The notes under the pieces are model-generated. The model did no database searches and was not told where the DNA came from. It saw only the letters and a program-made list of their open reading frames with translations. The translations under genes were made by a program, and so were the position numbers. Shown piece by piece: positions 40,737 through 50,298 of a DNA stretch of 64,000 nt; position 1 is the stretch's first letter; the number at the start of each line of letters is the position of its first letter. The stretch lies in contig CABSNK010000005.1 in assembly GCA_902479075.1 (NCBI GenBank), forward strand, positions 45,577 to 109,576. The letters are read 5' to 3'. The DNA comes from an uncultured Collinsella sp. GTDB taxonomy: Bacteria; Actinomycetota; Coriobacteriia; Coriobacteriales; Coriobacteriaceae.

Positions 40737-42050
40737 CTACAGACGCTCGCGAACCGCCTCGACGACGTTGGCCAGATCGGCAAGAACCTCTTCGTGGCTC
40801 TCCATGTCGCGCACCTTGACCTTGCCGGCGGCAAGCTCGTCGCCGCCCAGGACCAGGATGAGCTTGGCGCCCACCTTATCGGCCTGCTTAAACTGGGCTT
40901 TGAGCGAACGGCCCTGATAGTCGGCCTCGGTCACAATCCCTGCGGCGCGAAGCTCCTGCGTAATGGCAAAGACGTTCTGGCGCAGCTCCTTGCCTGCGTT
41001 GGCGACATAGACGCACGGGGCCTCCTCGGCACCCAGATCGCTGCCAAAGGCCTGCAGGGCCAGCAGGGCGCGCTCAAAACCGACGGCAAAGCCGACGCCT
41101 GCCGTGGGCTTGCCACCCTCGAGCTCGACCAGGCCGTCGTAGCGGCCGCCGCCGCCGATGGAGCCGACGCCGGCGCCAGGGGCCTCGACCTCAAAGACAG
41201 TACGGGTGTAGTAGTCCAGGCCGCGCACCAAGGTGGGATCCTCGACATACTCGATACCGGCGGCATCCAGATAGCGCTTGACTTGCTCGTAGTGCTCGCG
41301 GCACTCGTCGCACAGGTTGTCGCCCATCAGCGGAGCGTTGGCCATGATCTCGCGGCAATGGTCGTTCTTGCAGTCGAAGGCGCGCAGCGGGTTGAGCTCG
41401 GCGCGCTCGCGGCACTCGTCGCACATCTCGTCGGCGTGGTCGAGAATGAACTGCTTAACCTGCTCGCGATAGGCCGGACGGCACTGCGCATCGCCCATCG
41501 AGTTAATGAGCAGACGGAGCTTGGAAAGATCGAAGCCCAGGCGCTTGTAGAACTCCATGAGCATGATGATGCACTCGGCGTCTGCCGCCGGATCGGGAGC
41601 GCCGAGCCACTCGATGCCCACCTGGTGAAACTGGCGCAGGCGACCCTTCTGGGGACGCTCGCCACGGAACATGGCCTCGGCATAGTACGCCTTAAACGGC
41701 GTGGAGCCCTGGGGCACTAGGTTGTTCTCCACGACGGCGCGCACCACACCGGCCGTGCCCTCGGGACGAAGGGCCAGGCGCTGCTTGGGCTTAAGCTTGG
41801 TGTCGGTGCCCTCGGTAAAGACGCGCTCCAGGTTGGCGCCGCTAAACACGCGGAACATCTCCTTGCGCACGACGTCGGTCGACTGGCCGATACCGTGGAC
41901 AAACACGTCAACCTGCTCGATCGCGGGCGTCTCGATGGGCTTAAAGCCAAACGGCTCGAACACGCCGGCAGCAATCTGCTGCATCTTTTGCCAGGCGCGC
42001 ATCTCGGCGCCGATAAGGTCGCGGGTTCCCTCCGCCTTCTGTGCCTGCAT
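40737..42050 (-). CDS. hisS: Histidyl-tRNA synthetase
   Basis: 437-aa class II synthetase charging tRNA-His. It begins AEGTRDLIGAEMRAWQKMQ, has motif 2 YYAEAMFRGERPQKGRLRQFHQVG, the HisA-type motif LVRGLDYYTRTVFEVE and GGGGRYDGLVE, motif 3 GFAVGFERALLAL, and a C-terminal anticodon-binding domain. A Cys-rich insertion (CDECRERAELNPLRAFDCKNDHC and later CDECREH) could bind zinc, as in several Gram-positive HisRS. AAAGGTG precedes the ATG at 42050. Confidence 0.95.
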   Translation of the reverse strand: MQAQKAEGTRDLIGAEMRAWQKMQQIAAGVFEPFGFKPIETPAIEQVDVFVHGIGQSTDVVRKEMFRVFSGANLERVFTEGTDTKLKPKQRLALRPEGTAGVVRAVVENNLVPQGSTPFKAYYAEAMFRGERPQKGRLRQFHQVGIEWLGAPDPAADAECIIMLMEFYKRLGFDLSKLRLLINSMGDAQCRPAYREQVKQFILDHADEMCDECRERAELNPLRAFDCKNDHCREIMANAPLMGDNLCDECREHYEQVKRYLDAAGIEYVEDPTLVRGLDYYTRTVFEVEAPGAGVGSIGGGGRYDGLVELEGGKPTAGVGFAVGFERALLALQAFGSDLGAEEAPCVYVANAGKELRQNVFAITQELRAAGIVTEADYQGRSLKAQFKQADKVGAKLILVLGGDELAAGKVKVRDMESHEEVLADLANVVEAVRERL

Positions 42051-42110
42051 GGGCAAACACCTTTCTTTTGTATCGCGTCATAGGTAGTGGACATTATACG
42101 GCACAAACAC

Positions 42111-42180
42111 AAACAGCGGCGGTGCGTCTGACCGAACGAGGGTATGGGGACTCGTTCGGCCTGACGCACCGCCGCTGTTT
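42111..42180. repeat. Long hairpin H1 (30-bp arms)
   Basis: The arms 42111-42140 and 42151-42180 match at 28 of 30 positions (start AAACAGCGGCGGTGCGTC) around a 10-base loop. It is the first of three long hairpins in the 304-base gap before hisS; no gene lies in the gap. Confidence 0.8.
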
Positions 42181-42182
42181 GC

Positions 42183-42244
42183 GATCCGCTTTCCTCCGTC
42201 CCCTTCGGATCACGTGATCTGTTGGGGACGGAGGAAAACGGATC
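42183..42244. repeat. Long hairpin H2 with palindromic loop
   Basis: The 21-bp arms (42183-42203 and 42224-42244, with TTTCCTCCGTCCCC) differ at one base. The loop contains the perfect 12-bp palindrome GATCACGTGATC (42208-42219), so a cross-shaped fold is possible. Confidence 0.8.
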
Positions 42245-42256
42245 ATTTCGTAGGCC

Positions 42257-42319
42257 CGTGACCGCCTTGGAAACCGAATGATGGTACGAGCATCCATTCG
42301 GCTTCCAAGGCGACCACGG
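42257..42319. repeat. Long hairpin H3
   Basis: Arms of about 25-28 bp (left CCGTGACCGCCTTGGAA, right TTCCAAGGCGACCACGG) match with a few mismatches around a short loop. It starts 36 bases beyond the MFS remnant and may terminate its transcript. Confidence 0.75.
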
Positions 42320-42354
42320 ACAGAACGGGACAAACAGAAAAGAGCGACGGACGT

Positions 42355-42591
42355 CTATTCCCCCGCCACGCTCGCGCGCAGCTTGGCGGCGATGGGCTCG
42401 GATGCCAGCAGGAACACGAGCATGACCACGGAGCATGCCAGGCACACAATCCAGGTGCTCGCAAAGGAGCCCGTGGCATCGAACAGCACGCCCGAGACGA
42501 TGGCGCCCACGGTGCCGCCGACCATCTCGAGCGAGGTAATGGTGCCCGTGACCTTGCCGAGGTCGGCCATGCCCGCAGGCTTGAAAGGCAA
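42355..42591 (-). pseudogene. C-terminal remnant of an MFS transporter gene
   Basis: About 78 codons with the last two helices of a major facilitator protein (VGGTVGAIVSGVLFDATGSF, TWIVCLACSVVMLVFLLAS) and a normal C-terminal tail. The preceding ten or so helices are missing; the reading frame runs back without a break to the TAG of the M20 gene, nine bases upstream. No ribosome site fits. It appears to be the stump of a gene whose front was lost when the M20 gene came to lie here. A very small expressed protein cannot be excluded. Confidence 0.75.
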
Positions 42592-42600
42592 GGTTGGGTG

Positions 42601-43899
42601 CTACCGGTGGTCGGCGATATAGCCCAAAGCGACTGCCGCATAAGCCGCGGCGCCGAGCGGCAGCTCGGCATCGCTAAAGCGGGCCTTGGGATGGTGCTGG
42701 GCAAAGTGTTCGTCCGTGTCGGTTACGGCCGCGCCCACGGTAAAGTACGCACTCGGAATCTCGCTCGAGATAAGCGCGAAGTCTTCACTCGCCATGGCAT
42801 GGAAAAGCGGCAAGAAAGCCGCCTTGGGCAGCACTGCGCCCACGTAGCCAAGCGACGCCTGGGTCATATCGCTGTCGAGTACAAGCGGCGGAACATCCGA
42901 AAGCGTCTCGATGGTCGCCGGCGTACGATATGTTGCAGCAACGCCGTTAACGACCTCGGCGATGCGGGTCTTGAGGTGAGCCATGAGCTCAACATCAAAG
43001 CCGCGCAGCGTTCCCTCGAGCACGCAGGTGTCGGGGATGACGTTGGCCGCCAGGCCGCCAGCAAACTTACCGACGGTAAGCGCGACCTCCTTGGCCGCCG
43101 GCACCTCGCGGGAGATGAGCTCCTGAAGCGCCAGATGCACATGGACGCCGGCCGTGATGGGGTCGATGCAGATCTCGGGGCTCGAGCCATGGCCGCCCTT
43201 GCCCTGAAGCGTGACGCGAAAACCGTACACGCCCGAGAGCGCCGGGCTGCCGTAGAGCACCAGGCCAAGCGGCGACTGGCTATTGACATGCATGGCAAAG
43301 GCGGCCTGGGGGCGTGGGCTCTGCAGCAAACCGTCGACGATGGCAGCACGGGCACCCTCAAAGGTTTCCTCGCCCGGCTGGAACAGCAACTTAACCGTGG
43401 CGTTGGCGTCGAGAAGCTCGGACTCGCGGGCCTTGAGCATACGAGCCGCACCAAGCAGCGCCGTCGCGTGCATATCGTGACCGCAAGCATGCATGCAGCC
43501 ATTGGTGGATGCAAAGGGCTCGCCGGATTCCTCGGCAACGGGAAGGGCATCCATGTCGCCGCGGAGCATGATGACCGTACCGGCCTGCTTGTCCGTGCAC
43601 GTACCGTTACCCCGAGCAGCAGCTGCCGCGCCGGCACCGATAAGGCCAACGACACAGGAGCCGTCGACAAGCACGGCATAGGGAATATCCATCTCGTCCA
43701 GACGCGCCTGGATAAAGGCGGACGTCTGCGGAAGGTTGTTACCCAGCTCGGGCATCTGGTGTAGATCGTGTCGCCACACAGCAAGCTCGTCTGCAAAAGT
43801 CTGAGCTTCTGCAACAAGACCGTCACCGATAGCGGCCTGCGCCGCTGCGGTAGCCTTGGGCGCTGGTTGCGGTTGAAAATCGGACAAAGCTGGTGCCAT
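42601..43899 (-). CDS. M20-family amidohydrolase/aminoacylase
   Basis: 432-aa metal-dependent hydrolase of the M20D group (aminoacylase, IAA-amino acid hydrolase, N-acetyl-diaminopimelate deacetylase relatives). Metal and active-site motifs are LRGDMDALPVAEESG, CMHACGHDMHATALLGAA (Cys and His ligands), LFQPGEETFEGARA (Glu) and a late MASEDFALIS with HH in FAQHHPKARF. The dimerisation lid domain lies in the middle (LQGKGGHGSSPEICIDP). GGAGGG precedes the ATG at 43899; the frame is open to 43953. The amide substrate is unknown. Its stop abuts the MFS remnant. Confidence 0.87.
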   Translation of the reverse strand: MAPALSDFQPQPAPKATAAAQAAIGDGLVAEAQTFADELAVWRHDLHQMPELGNNLPQTSAFIQARLDEMDIPYAVLVDGSCVVGLIGAGAAAAARGNGTCTDKQAGTVIMLRGDMDALPVAEESGEPFASTNGCMHACGHDMHATALLGAARMLKARESELLDANATVKLLFQPGEETFEGARAAIVDGLLQSPRPQAAFAMHVNSQSPLGLVLYGSPALSGVYGFRVTLQGKGGHGSSPEICIDPITAGVHVHLALQELISREVPAAKEVALTVGKFAGGLAANVIPDTCVLEGTLRGFDVELMAHLKTRIAEVVNGVAATYRTPATIETLSDVPPLVLDSDMTQASLGYVGAVLPKAAFLPLFHAMASEDFALISSEIPSAYFTVGAAVTDTDEHFAQHHPKARFSDAELPLGAAAYAAVALGYIADHR

Positions 43900-43976
43900 A
43901 GATGCCCTCCAGTAACGTTTTTGCAGCAAGCACTTTGATAGCATAAAGTGCAAGGTACAACTTTAAGGGCGACGCA

Positions 43977-44004
43977 TAAAAAATGCCGCCCCGGGAGGGC
44001 GGCG
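43977..44004 (-). terminator. Terminator of the EamA transporter gene
   Basis: GCCGCCC pairs with GGGCGGC; the minus-strand tail is ATTTTTTATG. Confidence 0.88.
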
Positions 44005-44015
44005 CAACAAGTTGT

Positions 44016-44999
44016 TTACAATTGCGGGCGCGGCTTTTTGCGCAAAAAATCGAAGTGAGTCTCACTCAAGATAATCGACAGGAAGATAAGCACGAAGCCG
44101 GCGAGCAGGCGCGAGGTGAGCGCCTCCCCCATCAGCAGCACCGAAAACAACACGCCCGAAGGCGACTCCATCGAAAGGAGCAGTGAGCCCGTCGAAGCCG
44201 GGACATGCGCCAGGCCGACGTTTTGGATGAGCAGAGCCACGCATGTGCAGCCCACCGAGAGAAACGCCATCACACCGATAAAGTTCGGCGTCCACACGGA
44301 CAGAGGCGCCTGGGTCTCGAATAACAGCGACGAAACCAGGCTCAGCACGCCGTTGCCCACAAACATCCAAAACGTGATAACGTTGATGTCCATTTTGCGA
44401 CCGTACTTGGCGGTCACCGCCATCTGGATGGCGAAGAAGACCGCGCCTGCCAGCGTAATGACGTCACCGATGTTGAACTCGACGCTATCGAGCGCCACCA
44501 AGCCAATGCCCGCCAAGCACAGCAGTGCCGCGCCCAGGTTATAGCGGGTGAGTTTTTCTCCGCTCAGAAAATAGCTCGCGAACGGCACGAGGATGCAATA
44601 CGTGCCCGTCAAAAAAGCATTCTTGCCCGCCGTAGTATATGCCAGACCGACCGTCTGCAACGCATAGGCCGCCCACATGAGCACGCCCATACTCAGGCCA
44701 ACGATCAGATTGCGAGCGTTGAAATGTGCAGTGATGCGCTTGTGGAAGACGGCAAACATGACCAACGCTGCAGGCAGAAAGCGTACATAGAGCAGCTCGA
44801 ACACCGGAATGGTGCCGAGTGCGTCCTTCATAGTGGTAAAGGAGTAGCCCCAGATGACCGCCACCGAAAGTAGCAAAACTTTCCAGAACAGCGGGGAGCG
44901 TGCGCCGGCGCCCCTGGGAATACCGCCCGCGCCCAAATCCTCACGGGCCACAGGGCTATCGGGCATGTTTTCGATTTCGTTGGCAGCGTATTGGGCCAT
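44016..44999 (-). CDS. EamA/DMT-superfamily exporter
   Basis: 327-aa membrane protein with about ten helices after a 40-residue cytoplasmic N-terminus. It shows the two EamA repeats: the first with VIWGYSFTTMKDALGTIPVFELLYVRF, the second beginning at GDVITLAGAVFFAIQMAVT and containing LSMESPSGVLFSVLLMGE. Members export amino acids or other metabolites; the substrate is not predictable. GAGGAT precedes the ATG. Terminators lie on both sides, so it is a single-gene unit. Confidence 0.83.
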   Translation of the reverse strand: MAQYAANEIENMPDSPVAREDLGAGGIPRGAGARSPLFWKVLLLSVAVIWGYSFTTMKDALGTIPVFELLYVRFLPAALVMFAVFHKRITAHFNARNLIVGLSMGVLMWAAYALQTVGLAYTTAGKNAFLTGTYCILVPFASYFLSGEKLTRYNLGAALLCLAGIGLVALDSVEFNIGDVITLAGAVFFAIQMAVTAKYGRKMDINVITFWMFVGNGVLSLVSSLLFETQAPLSVWTPNFIGVMAFLSVGCTCVALLIQNVGLAHVPASTGSLLLSMESPSGVLFSVLLMGEALTSRLLAGFVLIFLSIILSETHFDFLRKKPRPQL

Positions 45000-45069
45000 G
45001 GAACATCCTCACACTCAATCTGGGCGTGGTGTCCGCACGCGTATGGCTGCGTGCCGCCTCATGGTCAAA

Positions 45070-45106
45070 TAAAAACGGGGCGCACCGGACCCCCGGCACG
45101 CCCCGC
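45070..45106 (-). terminator. Terminator of the YhgE/Pip pair
   Basis: CGGGGCG and CGCCCCG form the stem; the tail on the minus strand is TTTTTATTTG. It lies about 95 bases past the stop codon. Confidence 0.82.
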
Positions 45107-45199
45107 TACTGTAGCAACAGCCAAGCAGCCCACGCAATCCAGCCCACTAAAGCGTCGGCAGAGTAAACCTCGATGTTTCGTCGATGTCACGCTGTTGCA

Positions 45200-47389
45200 C
45201 TAAATAAGTTTCGTGCTTTCAAGCTTTTCGATGATCCAGTCGTTGGCTTTGATGACCGGGCGGCGGAAGATGACGCCCAGGGCCAGCGACGGAATCAGAT
45301 AGCTCGCCAGAATACCCAGCTCAACCCAGTACTCCATATGGTAGGCGCCAGCCATGGCGGCATGCATGGCGTTGATGCCGTGAGTGAACGGCAAGAACGG
45401 ATAGATCGCCTGGAACACAGGGCCGGTCATCTCGATGGGGAACGTGCCGCCCGAACCGCCGACCTGCATGACCAACAGCACGACTGCAAGCGCCTTGCCG
45501 ATATCGCCAAACGAAACCGTAAGCGTGTAGACGATATTGGAGAACACGAGACTCGCGACCCAGCCCGCTAGCACAAACTGCAGCGGGTTGTCGCACTGAA
45601 TGCCAAAGAACAGAATGTCGCCCGCGCACACGAGCGTTGCCTGCAGCAGAGCCAAACCGCCAAAGAACAGGTAACGACCCAGATAGATCTCGTGCAGGCG
45701 CACGGGGATGAGCTCGTTGATAAGCTCATCGTCAACCGAGACCTTCATCATGGCCGCCAGTACGATCGAGCCGACCCAGAGCGACAGAATCGTGTAGAAC
45801 GGCGCCATGGCCGAACCGTAGTTGCGGATCGGATAGACCGGCTTACGGTCGAGTGCGACAGGGCCGGAAAGCGACACGGCCAGACCCTCGGGATCATTGC
45901 CGATCATCGTCTTGATCGTGGCTAGATCATCAGACATAAGGGCACCGTCGAGCTCGTCCTTAAACGCGCTGATCTTGCCCGACGCCTCGCCCAGCTGATC
46001 GGAAGCCTTGTTGACCAGCTTTGCAGCCTTAGAGAGGCCCTTTGCCAGCGAACCGGATGCGTCGGTCAGGTCGTCTACGGCACTATCCAGATCGCCCGAA
46101 ATACCATTCAGTGAATCCAGAACCCCCGAGACGGTCTTCTTGAGCTCTTTGGCCTTGACCGAAAACGTAGAGTCGTAGTCAATCTTGGCGCCCGAGATAC
46201 CAGCCTTGGCATCGGCGATGGCCTGATCGACCTCGGCACGCGATTTGTTAACCTCTGCCATACTCTTCGTGAGCGACGTCGCGATATTCGTCAGCTCATT
46301 GGCATTGTTGCGGTACTCCGTTGCGGTTTTATCAAGCTCGGCAGCCGCGTCCTCAAGCCCTGCCTTGAGCTTATCGTTACTCACCTGGCCAGCAAGACTA
46401 CGGAGCTCATTCGCCGTGTCATCAATCTCGTCGGCACGTTTATTGAGTGACGCTGCGCCATCGTTGAGCTGAGACACCGTAAGATCGACGTGCTGGTTTG
46501 CAGCGTCGAATGCCTTTGCGAGCTCGGTAGAAACGTTATCGAACGAACCCGCGCTCCCATCAATAGCGGCATCGATCGCATCGCTGGCGGACTTGAGCGC
46601 TTGCTCGGAATCGGCAATACCGCTCTCGGCATGCTGCATGAGCTGCTTCACCGACTCCTCGGTCGATCCGGACTGCTTGAGCATGCCGCCCGCCGACGTC
46701 AGTGAATCGGCCGTGGAGCTCAAAATGCCCGCAAGCGACGTTGCGCTGGCCTGAACGTCCTGCAGGTCCTGGACCGAATCGCCGAGCGTCGAGGACAGGT
46801 TGGCGATAAAGTTGCTGACCTGGTCGGTGCTCATGTAATCGAGCAGGCTGGACACCGTCTTAAGACCGACGCTCGTAATGGTCTCGGTAAAAGATTCGTT
46901 AACCTGGTTCTGAACGGCGCTCGAACCCTTCTCGGTCACGATCTGCGCGATGGCGTTGGCCTTCTGGTTCTCGTAAAACTCGATATCGGCGTGCTTCACG
47001 TCGGTCGAGAAAAGCGTCATCATGTCAGCGCTAAACGTTTTGGGGATAACGACGGCCGCATAGTACGCACCCGACTTTACGCCCTCGATAGCTTTATCGC
47101 GATCGTTAAGCACAACCCAATCGAAGCTCTCGTTGCCGCGTAGGGTGGCGGTCACGTTTTCGCCCACGTTAACCTCGACGGGGATCAGATCGCTCTCGTA
47201 ACCCTCATCGGTGTTGACCACGGCGATCTTGAGGTTGCCGGTGTTGCCGTACGGATCCCAGCTGCCGGCGATGTTAAACCACGCGTACAGACACGGCACG
47301 ATAATGAGGCCCATCACGACAACCAAGCCGATTACGGAGCGAGACACGTTTTGGACATCGCGCTTAAACAGATGCAGGATGTTCTTCAT
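45200..47389 (-). CDS. YhgE/Pip-domain membrane protein, shorter copy
   Basis: 729-aa protein. One helix near the N-terminus (VIGLVVVMGLIIVPCLYAWFNIAGSWDPYGNTG) carries the YhgE/Pip signature. A long extracellular region of about 470 residues is predicted to be mostly coiled coil. About six C-terminal helices follow, resembling an ABC-2 permease (PVYPIRNYGSAMAPFYTILSLWVG onwards). The family includes the phage-infection protein Pip of lactococci and proteins linked to export in Gram-positives; the function is unclear. The ATG directly follows the stop codon of the larger copy, so the two are translated together and may form a heteromer. Confidence 0.86.
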   Translation of the reverse strand: MKNILHLFKRDVQNVSRSVIGLVVVMGLIIVPCLYAWFNIAGSWDPYGNTGNLKIAVVNTDEGYESDLIPVEVNVGENVTATLRGNESFDWVVLNDRDKAIEGVKSGAYYAAVVIPKTFSADMMTLFSTDVKHADIEFYENQKANAIAQIVTEKGSSAVQNQVNESFTETITSVGLKTVSSLLDYMSTDQVSNFIANLSSTLGDSVQDLQDVQASATSLAGILSSTADSLTSAGGMLKQSGSTEESVKQLMQHAESGIADSEQALKSASDAIDAAIDGSAGSFDNVSTELAKAFDAANQHVDLTVSQLNDGAASLNKRADEIDDTANELRSLAGQVSNDKLKAGLEDAAAELDKTATEYRNNANELTNIATSLTKSMAEVNKSRAEVDQAIADAKAGISGAKIDYDSTFSVKAKELKKTVSGVLDSLNGISGDLDSAVDDLTDASGSLAKGLSKAAKLVNKASDQLGEASGKISAFKDELDGALMSDDLATIKTMIGNDPEGLAVSLSGPVALDRKPVYPIRNYGSAMAPFYTILSLWVGSIVLAAMMKVSVDDELINELIPVRLHEIYLGRYLFFGGLALLQATLVCAGDILFFGIQCDNPLQFVLAGWVASLVFSNIVYTLTVSFGDIGKALAVVLLVMQVGGSGGTFPIEMTGPVFQAIYPFLPFTHGINAMHAAMAGAYHMEYWVELGILASYLIPSLALGVIFRRPVIKANDWIIEKLESTKLI

Positions 47390-50170
47390 TTATGCCTCAC
47401 CTCCTTTGGAGTGCTTGCCAAGCGGGGTGGTATCTCCATTATTTGTGGCTGTGCTGTCGCTGCCCTGAGATTTATGGTGCGAGCCTATATGCGGCAAGCG
47501 GCCCGTGGACTGATCGCCACCCTTGGCATCACGCTCGCTGGCGTTGAGGCCAAACATGCGGCGGGCGGCAGGAATGGCGGCCGTGTGCTCGCGCATCTCG
47601 CGACGCAGGTCCTCATCGGAAAGCGCCGAGATGCGCATCTGGGTATTGAGGCTCGCGCGGATATATTCGATATTGATAAGCCAGCCGCAGATGGCAATAA
47701 CCGAGATGATCCAAATGACAAGCAGGATGATCTTGCCGTTATTGTCGATATCGAGAACCGTCGACAGGACAAAGAGCAGGACCTGAACGCCCACCACGGC
47801 GGCAAAACCGCCCTTGATGTAGTACGGGTAGCGATGTTCAAAGGCGACCGCATGATCGAGCAGTTCGCGACGGTACGAATCGGAATCGAGCACGACGCGC
47901 ATGGCCGTTCGCAAGGAGTAGCGCTCGCGCGGCAGGTCGTTAGACTCGCAAATCATCATACCGGTCGTGGAAAGCTGTTTATCAAAGAGCAGGTTGAGGT
48001 TGAGCAGCAGCGGACGCAGCTGCAGGCCGATAAAGAGCGCCACGATCAAGAACACGCCCAGAATGCACAGGTTAAACAGGTAGTTGAACGAATACATGCC
48101 GCCGACCGTCTCACGCAGCAGATTGATGCCATAGGTAAAGGGCAGCAGCGGGTGCAGCCACTGGAAGAAGCCGGGCATCATCTCGATGGGGTACATGCCC
48201 GACGAACCCGGGATCTGCACGATGACAAGAATGACGCCGATTGCCTTGCCGATATGCTTAAACGTAGTGGACAACGCGTAAATGATGTTGACGTACGTAA
48301 ATGAGATGGCAATGCCGCCCAGCACAAATAGGAGCGGACTGACGCACTGTACACCAATGACAAGATCTCCCACCGTAACGATAATGGCCTGCAACGCGCC
48401 CAGGATCACCAGGAGCAACCAGCGGCCAAAGTAGCCCTGACGCGCGGTAAAGCTGCCAACGCCTTCGCGATCGACCTCGAGCTTGTAAATGGCGATGAGC
48501 ACGTAGCCGCCCACCCAAAGCGCCAGATTGGTGTAGAAAGGAGCAATGCCCGAGCCGAAGCTCTTAACCGGATAGATCGACTTGGAGGTCAGCTCGACCG
48601 GAGATGCCATGAAGTCAGCAACGTCATCGACGTCGACGCCCATCAGGTCGGCCAGCTCGCCCATGGACTCGGAGGTCTGCAGCGCCGCGATGTCGTTGGC
48701 GGCGGTGGCGAGCTTGTCCTGGACCTTGGCAAGCGAGGCGTCGGTCTGGGACAGCGTGGTCTTGGCCTGACCGAGCGTAGCGTTGAGTTGCGAAAGTGTA
48801 CCGCGCGCACTTGCAATAGTAGGCGTGAGGCCAGACACGATTCCCGTCAGATCACCCGAGACGGCGGCAAATGAATCAAGCGCGCTCGAGGCCTTCGGCA
48901 GCGCGTTTTGACCCAGGTCCGTCTGGGCCTGGCCAAGGTTGGTCGCACCGGTCTGGATTGCGTTATTGATAGCGTCGCTGGCACCCGAGACAGCCGCGGC
49001 GTCATTCGCCATGGCGCTCGACTGTGCAGACAGACCGTCCTTGATGCTCTGAAGCTTTTCATTCTGCTTGCGGAGCAAATCGATGGTCGATACAATGCGC
49101 GCGTCAATTTCCTTGGAACCTGTCGACGTGTCATTGACGAGAATTTCCAAGTGCCCGATAACGGCCTTATTGTGGTCGATCGTCGCCTGGAGAGACTCGA
49201 GCGAGTTGTCGATGCGGGTGGTCGTAGATGTGATCGTGCCCGTCAGCTTGCCAATCGCAGCGTTCGCGGAGGCTGACGTCTTGGTGAGCGCAAGGCTGCC
49301 TTCCGAGAGCGCCTTGGAGAGCGAGGCGACAGAGTTACCCGCCGTGGCGCGAGCCTCGCCCAGCAGGTCGTTGCCCTGGGAGATCGCCTGCGTCAGCGAC
49401 GGCGCCTGACCCTGCAGACCGGCAAGTGCTGCATCTGCCGAGGCAATGGAACCACTCGTCTTATCGATGGCGGCATTCATGTCGCCAATCGAATCGCGCA
49501 CTTCGCCCAACGTATCAGAAGCCTCTGATACCGAACCGGCCAACGAATCCTGAGCCTGGGTTGCCTTGTCCTTTAAATCGACTCCGGCATCCTTGGCAAT
49601 ACTGGCAACGGTCTCACCCACCGTGGAGACGAACTCCGAGTTAATCTGCTGCTCGATGGTGTTTGCACCGGTGTCGGTAACCTTGGGTGCAATAGCGCTC
49701 TTTTTCTCATTGACGTAGTACGTAAGCTTGGGCTGATGGTAGTTGCCGTCGAGCATCGAGACCAGGTTATCCGAGAAGTTCTTGGGGATTACGATGGCCG
49801 CATAGTACTCACCGCTCTCGACGCCCTCCTTGGCGTCGGCCGCCGAATCGACGAAGGTCCAGCCCAACTGATCGTTCTCCTTGAGCTGATCGACGACCTT
49901 ATCACCCGCGTTGAGCTCACCCACCAAGTCGTTTTGGGTGCCCTGATCGTTGTTGGCGATGGCAATCTTGATACCCTGAGTGTTTCCGTACGGATCCCAG
50001 TTTGCCACGATGTTGTACCAGGCATACAGCGAGGGAATAACGCACACGCCGAGGGTAACCACCAAGGCGACGGGGTTCACAAGTAGTCGCTTAATGTCGC
50101 GCTTGAATATCGCAAAGGAGACCTTTGCATCGGATAGTTTGCTGCCGAGACTCACGCTTGGGCCATCCAT
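47390..50170 (-). CDS. YhgE/Pip-domain membrane protein, longer copy
   Basis: 926-aa homologue of the next gene, with the same plan: N-terminal helix with VIPSLYAWYNIVANWDPYGNTQG, a coiled-coil extracellular part of about 480 residues, and six membrane helices starting at KSIYPVKSFGSGIAPFYTNLALWVGG. It adds a cytoplasmic tail of about 180 residues that contains a further hydrophobic pair (about 795-850) and a charged, low-complexity end. The two copies share topology and the two signature blocks but differ much in the middle. It is first in a two-gene operon. A GTACAGTTGTAC palindrome lies upstream. Confidence 0.86.
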   Translation of the reverse strand: MDGPSVSLGSKLSDAKVSFAIFKRDIKRLLVNPVALVVTLGVCVIPSLYAWYNIVANWDPYGNTQGIKIAIANNDQGTQNDLVGELNAGDKVVDQLKENDQLGWTFVDSAADAKEGVESGEYYAAIVIPKNFSDNLVSMLDGNYHQPKLTYYVNEKKSAIAPKVTDTGANTIEQQINSEFVSTVGETVASIAKDAGVDLKDKATQAQDSLAGSVSEASDTLGEVRDSIGDMNAAIDKTSGSIASADAALAGLQGQAPSLTQAISQGNDLLGEARATAGNSVASLSKALSEGSLALTKTSASANAAIGKLTGTITSTTTRIDNSLESLQATIDHNKAVIGHLEILVNDTSTGSKEIDARIVSTIDLLRKQNEKLQSIKDGLSAQSSAMANDAAAVSGASDAINNAIQTGATNLGQAQTDLGQNALPKASSALDSFAAVSGDLTGIVSGLTPTIASARGTLSQLNATLGQAKTTLSQTDASLAKVQDKLATAANDIAALQTSESMGELADLMGVDVDDVADFMASPVELTSKSIYPVKSFGSGIAPFYTNLALWVGGYVLIAIYKLEVDREGVGSFTARQGYFGRWLLLVILGALQAIIVTVGDLVIGVQCVSPLLFVLGGIAISFTYVNIIYALSTTFKHIGKAIGVILVIVQIPGSSGMYPIEMMPGFFQWLHPLLPFTYGINLLRETVGGMYSFNYLFNLCILGVFLIVALFIGLQLRPLLLNLNLLFDKQLSTTGMMICESNDLPRERYSLRTAMRVVLDSDSYRRELLDHAVAFEHRYPYYIKGGFAAVVGVQVLLFVLSTVLDIDNNGKIILLVIWIISVIAICGWLINIEYIRASLNTQMRISALSDEDLRREMREHTAAIPAARRMFGLNASERDAKGGDQSTGRLPHIGSHHKSQGSDSTATNNGDTTPLGKHSKGGEA

Positions 50171-50261
50171 CCTGTCGTTGAATCAAATCGTACTATCGAC
50201 AACCATTGTACGTAGGCGCTTTAGCGTCTCAGAGCACAATGGTATTGAGTTTTGCGGGTAG

Positions 50262-50298
50262 CAATATACTACGAAGACGAATTAACGTACAGTTGTAC
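50262..50298 (-). promoter_or_regulatory. Putative promoter/operator of the YhgE pair
   Basis: GTACAGTTGTAC (50287-50298) is a 12-base palindrome with two central mismatches. A minus-strand TATATT (50264-50269) lies about 95 bases before the gene and could be the -10. TetR-type regulators often control yhgE genes, but none is adjacent. Confidence 0.35.
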
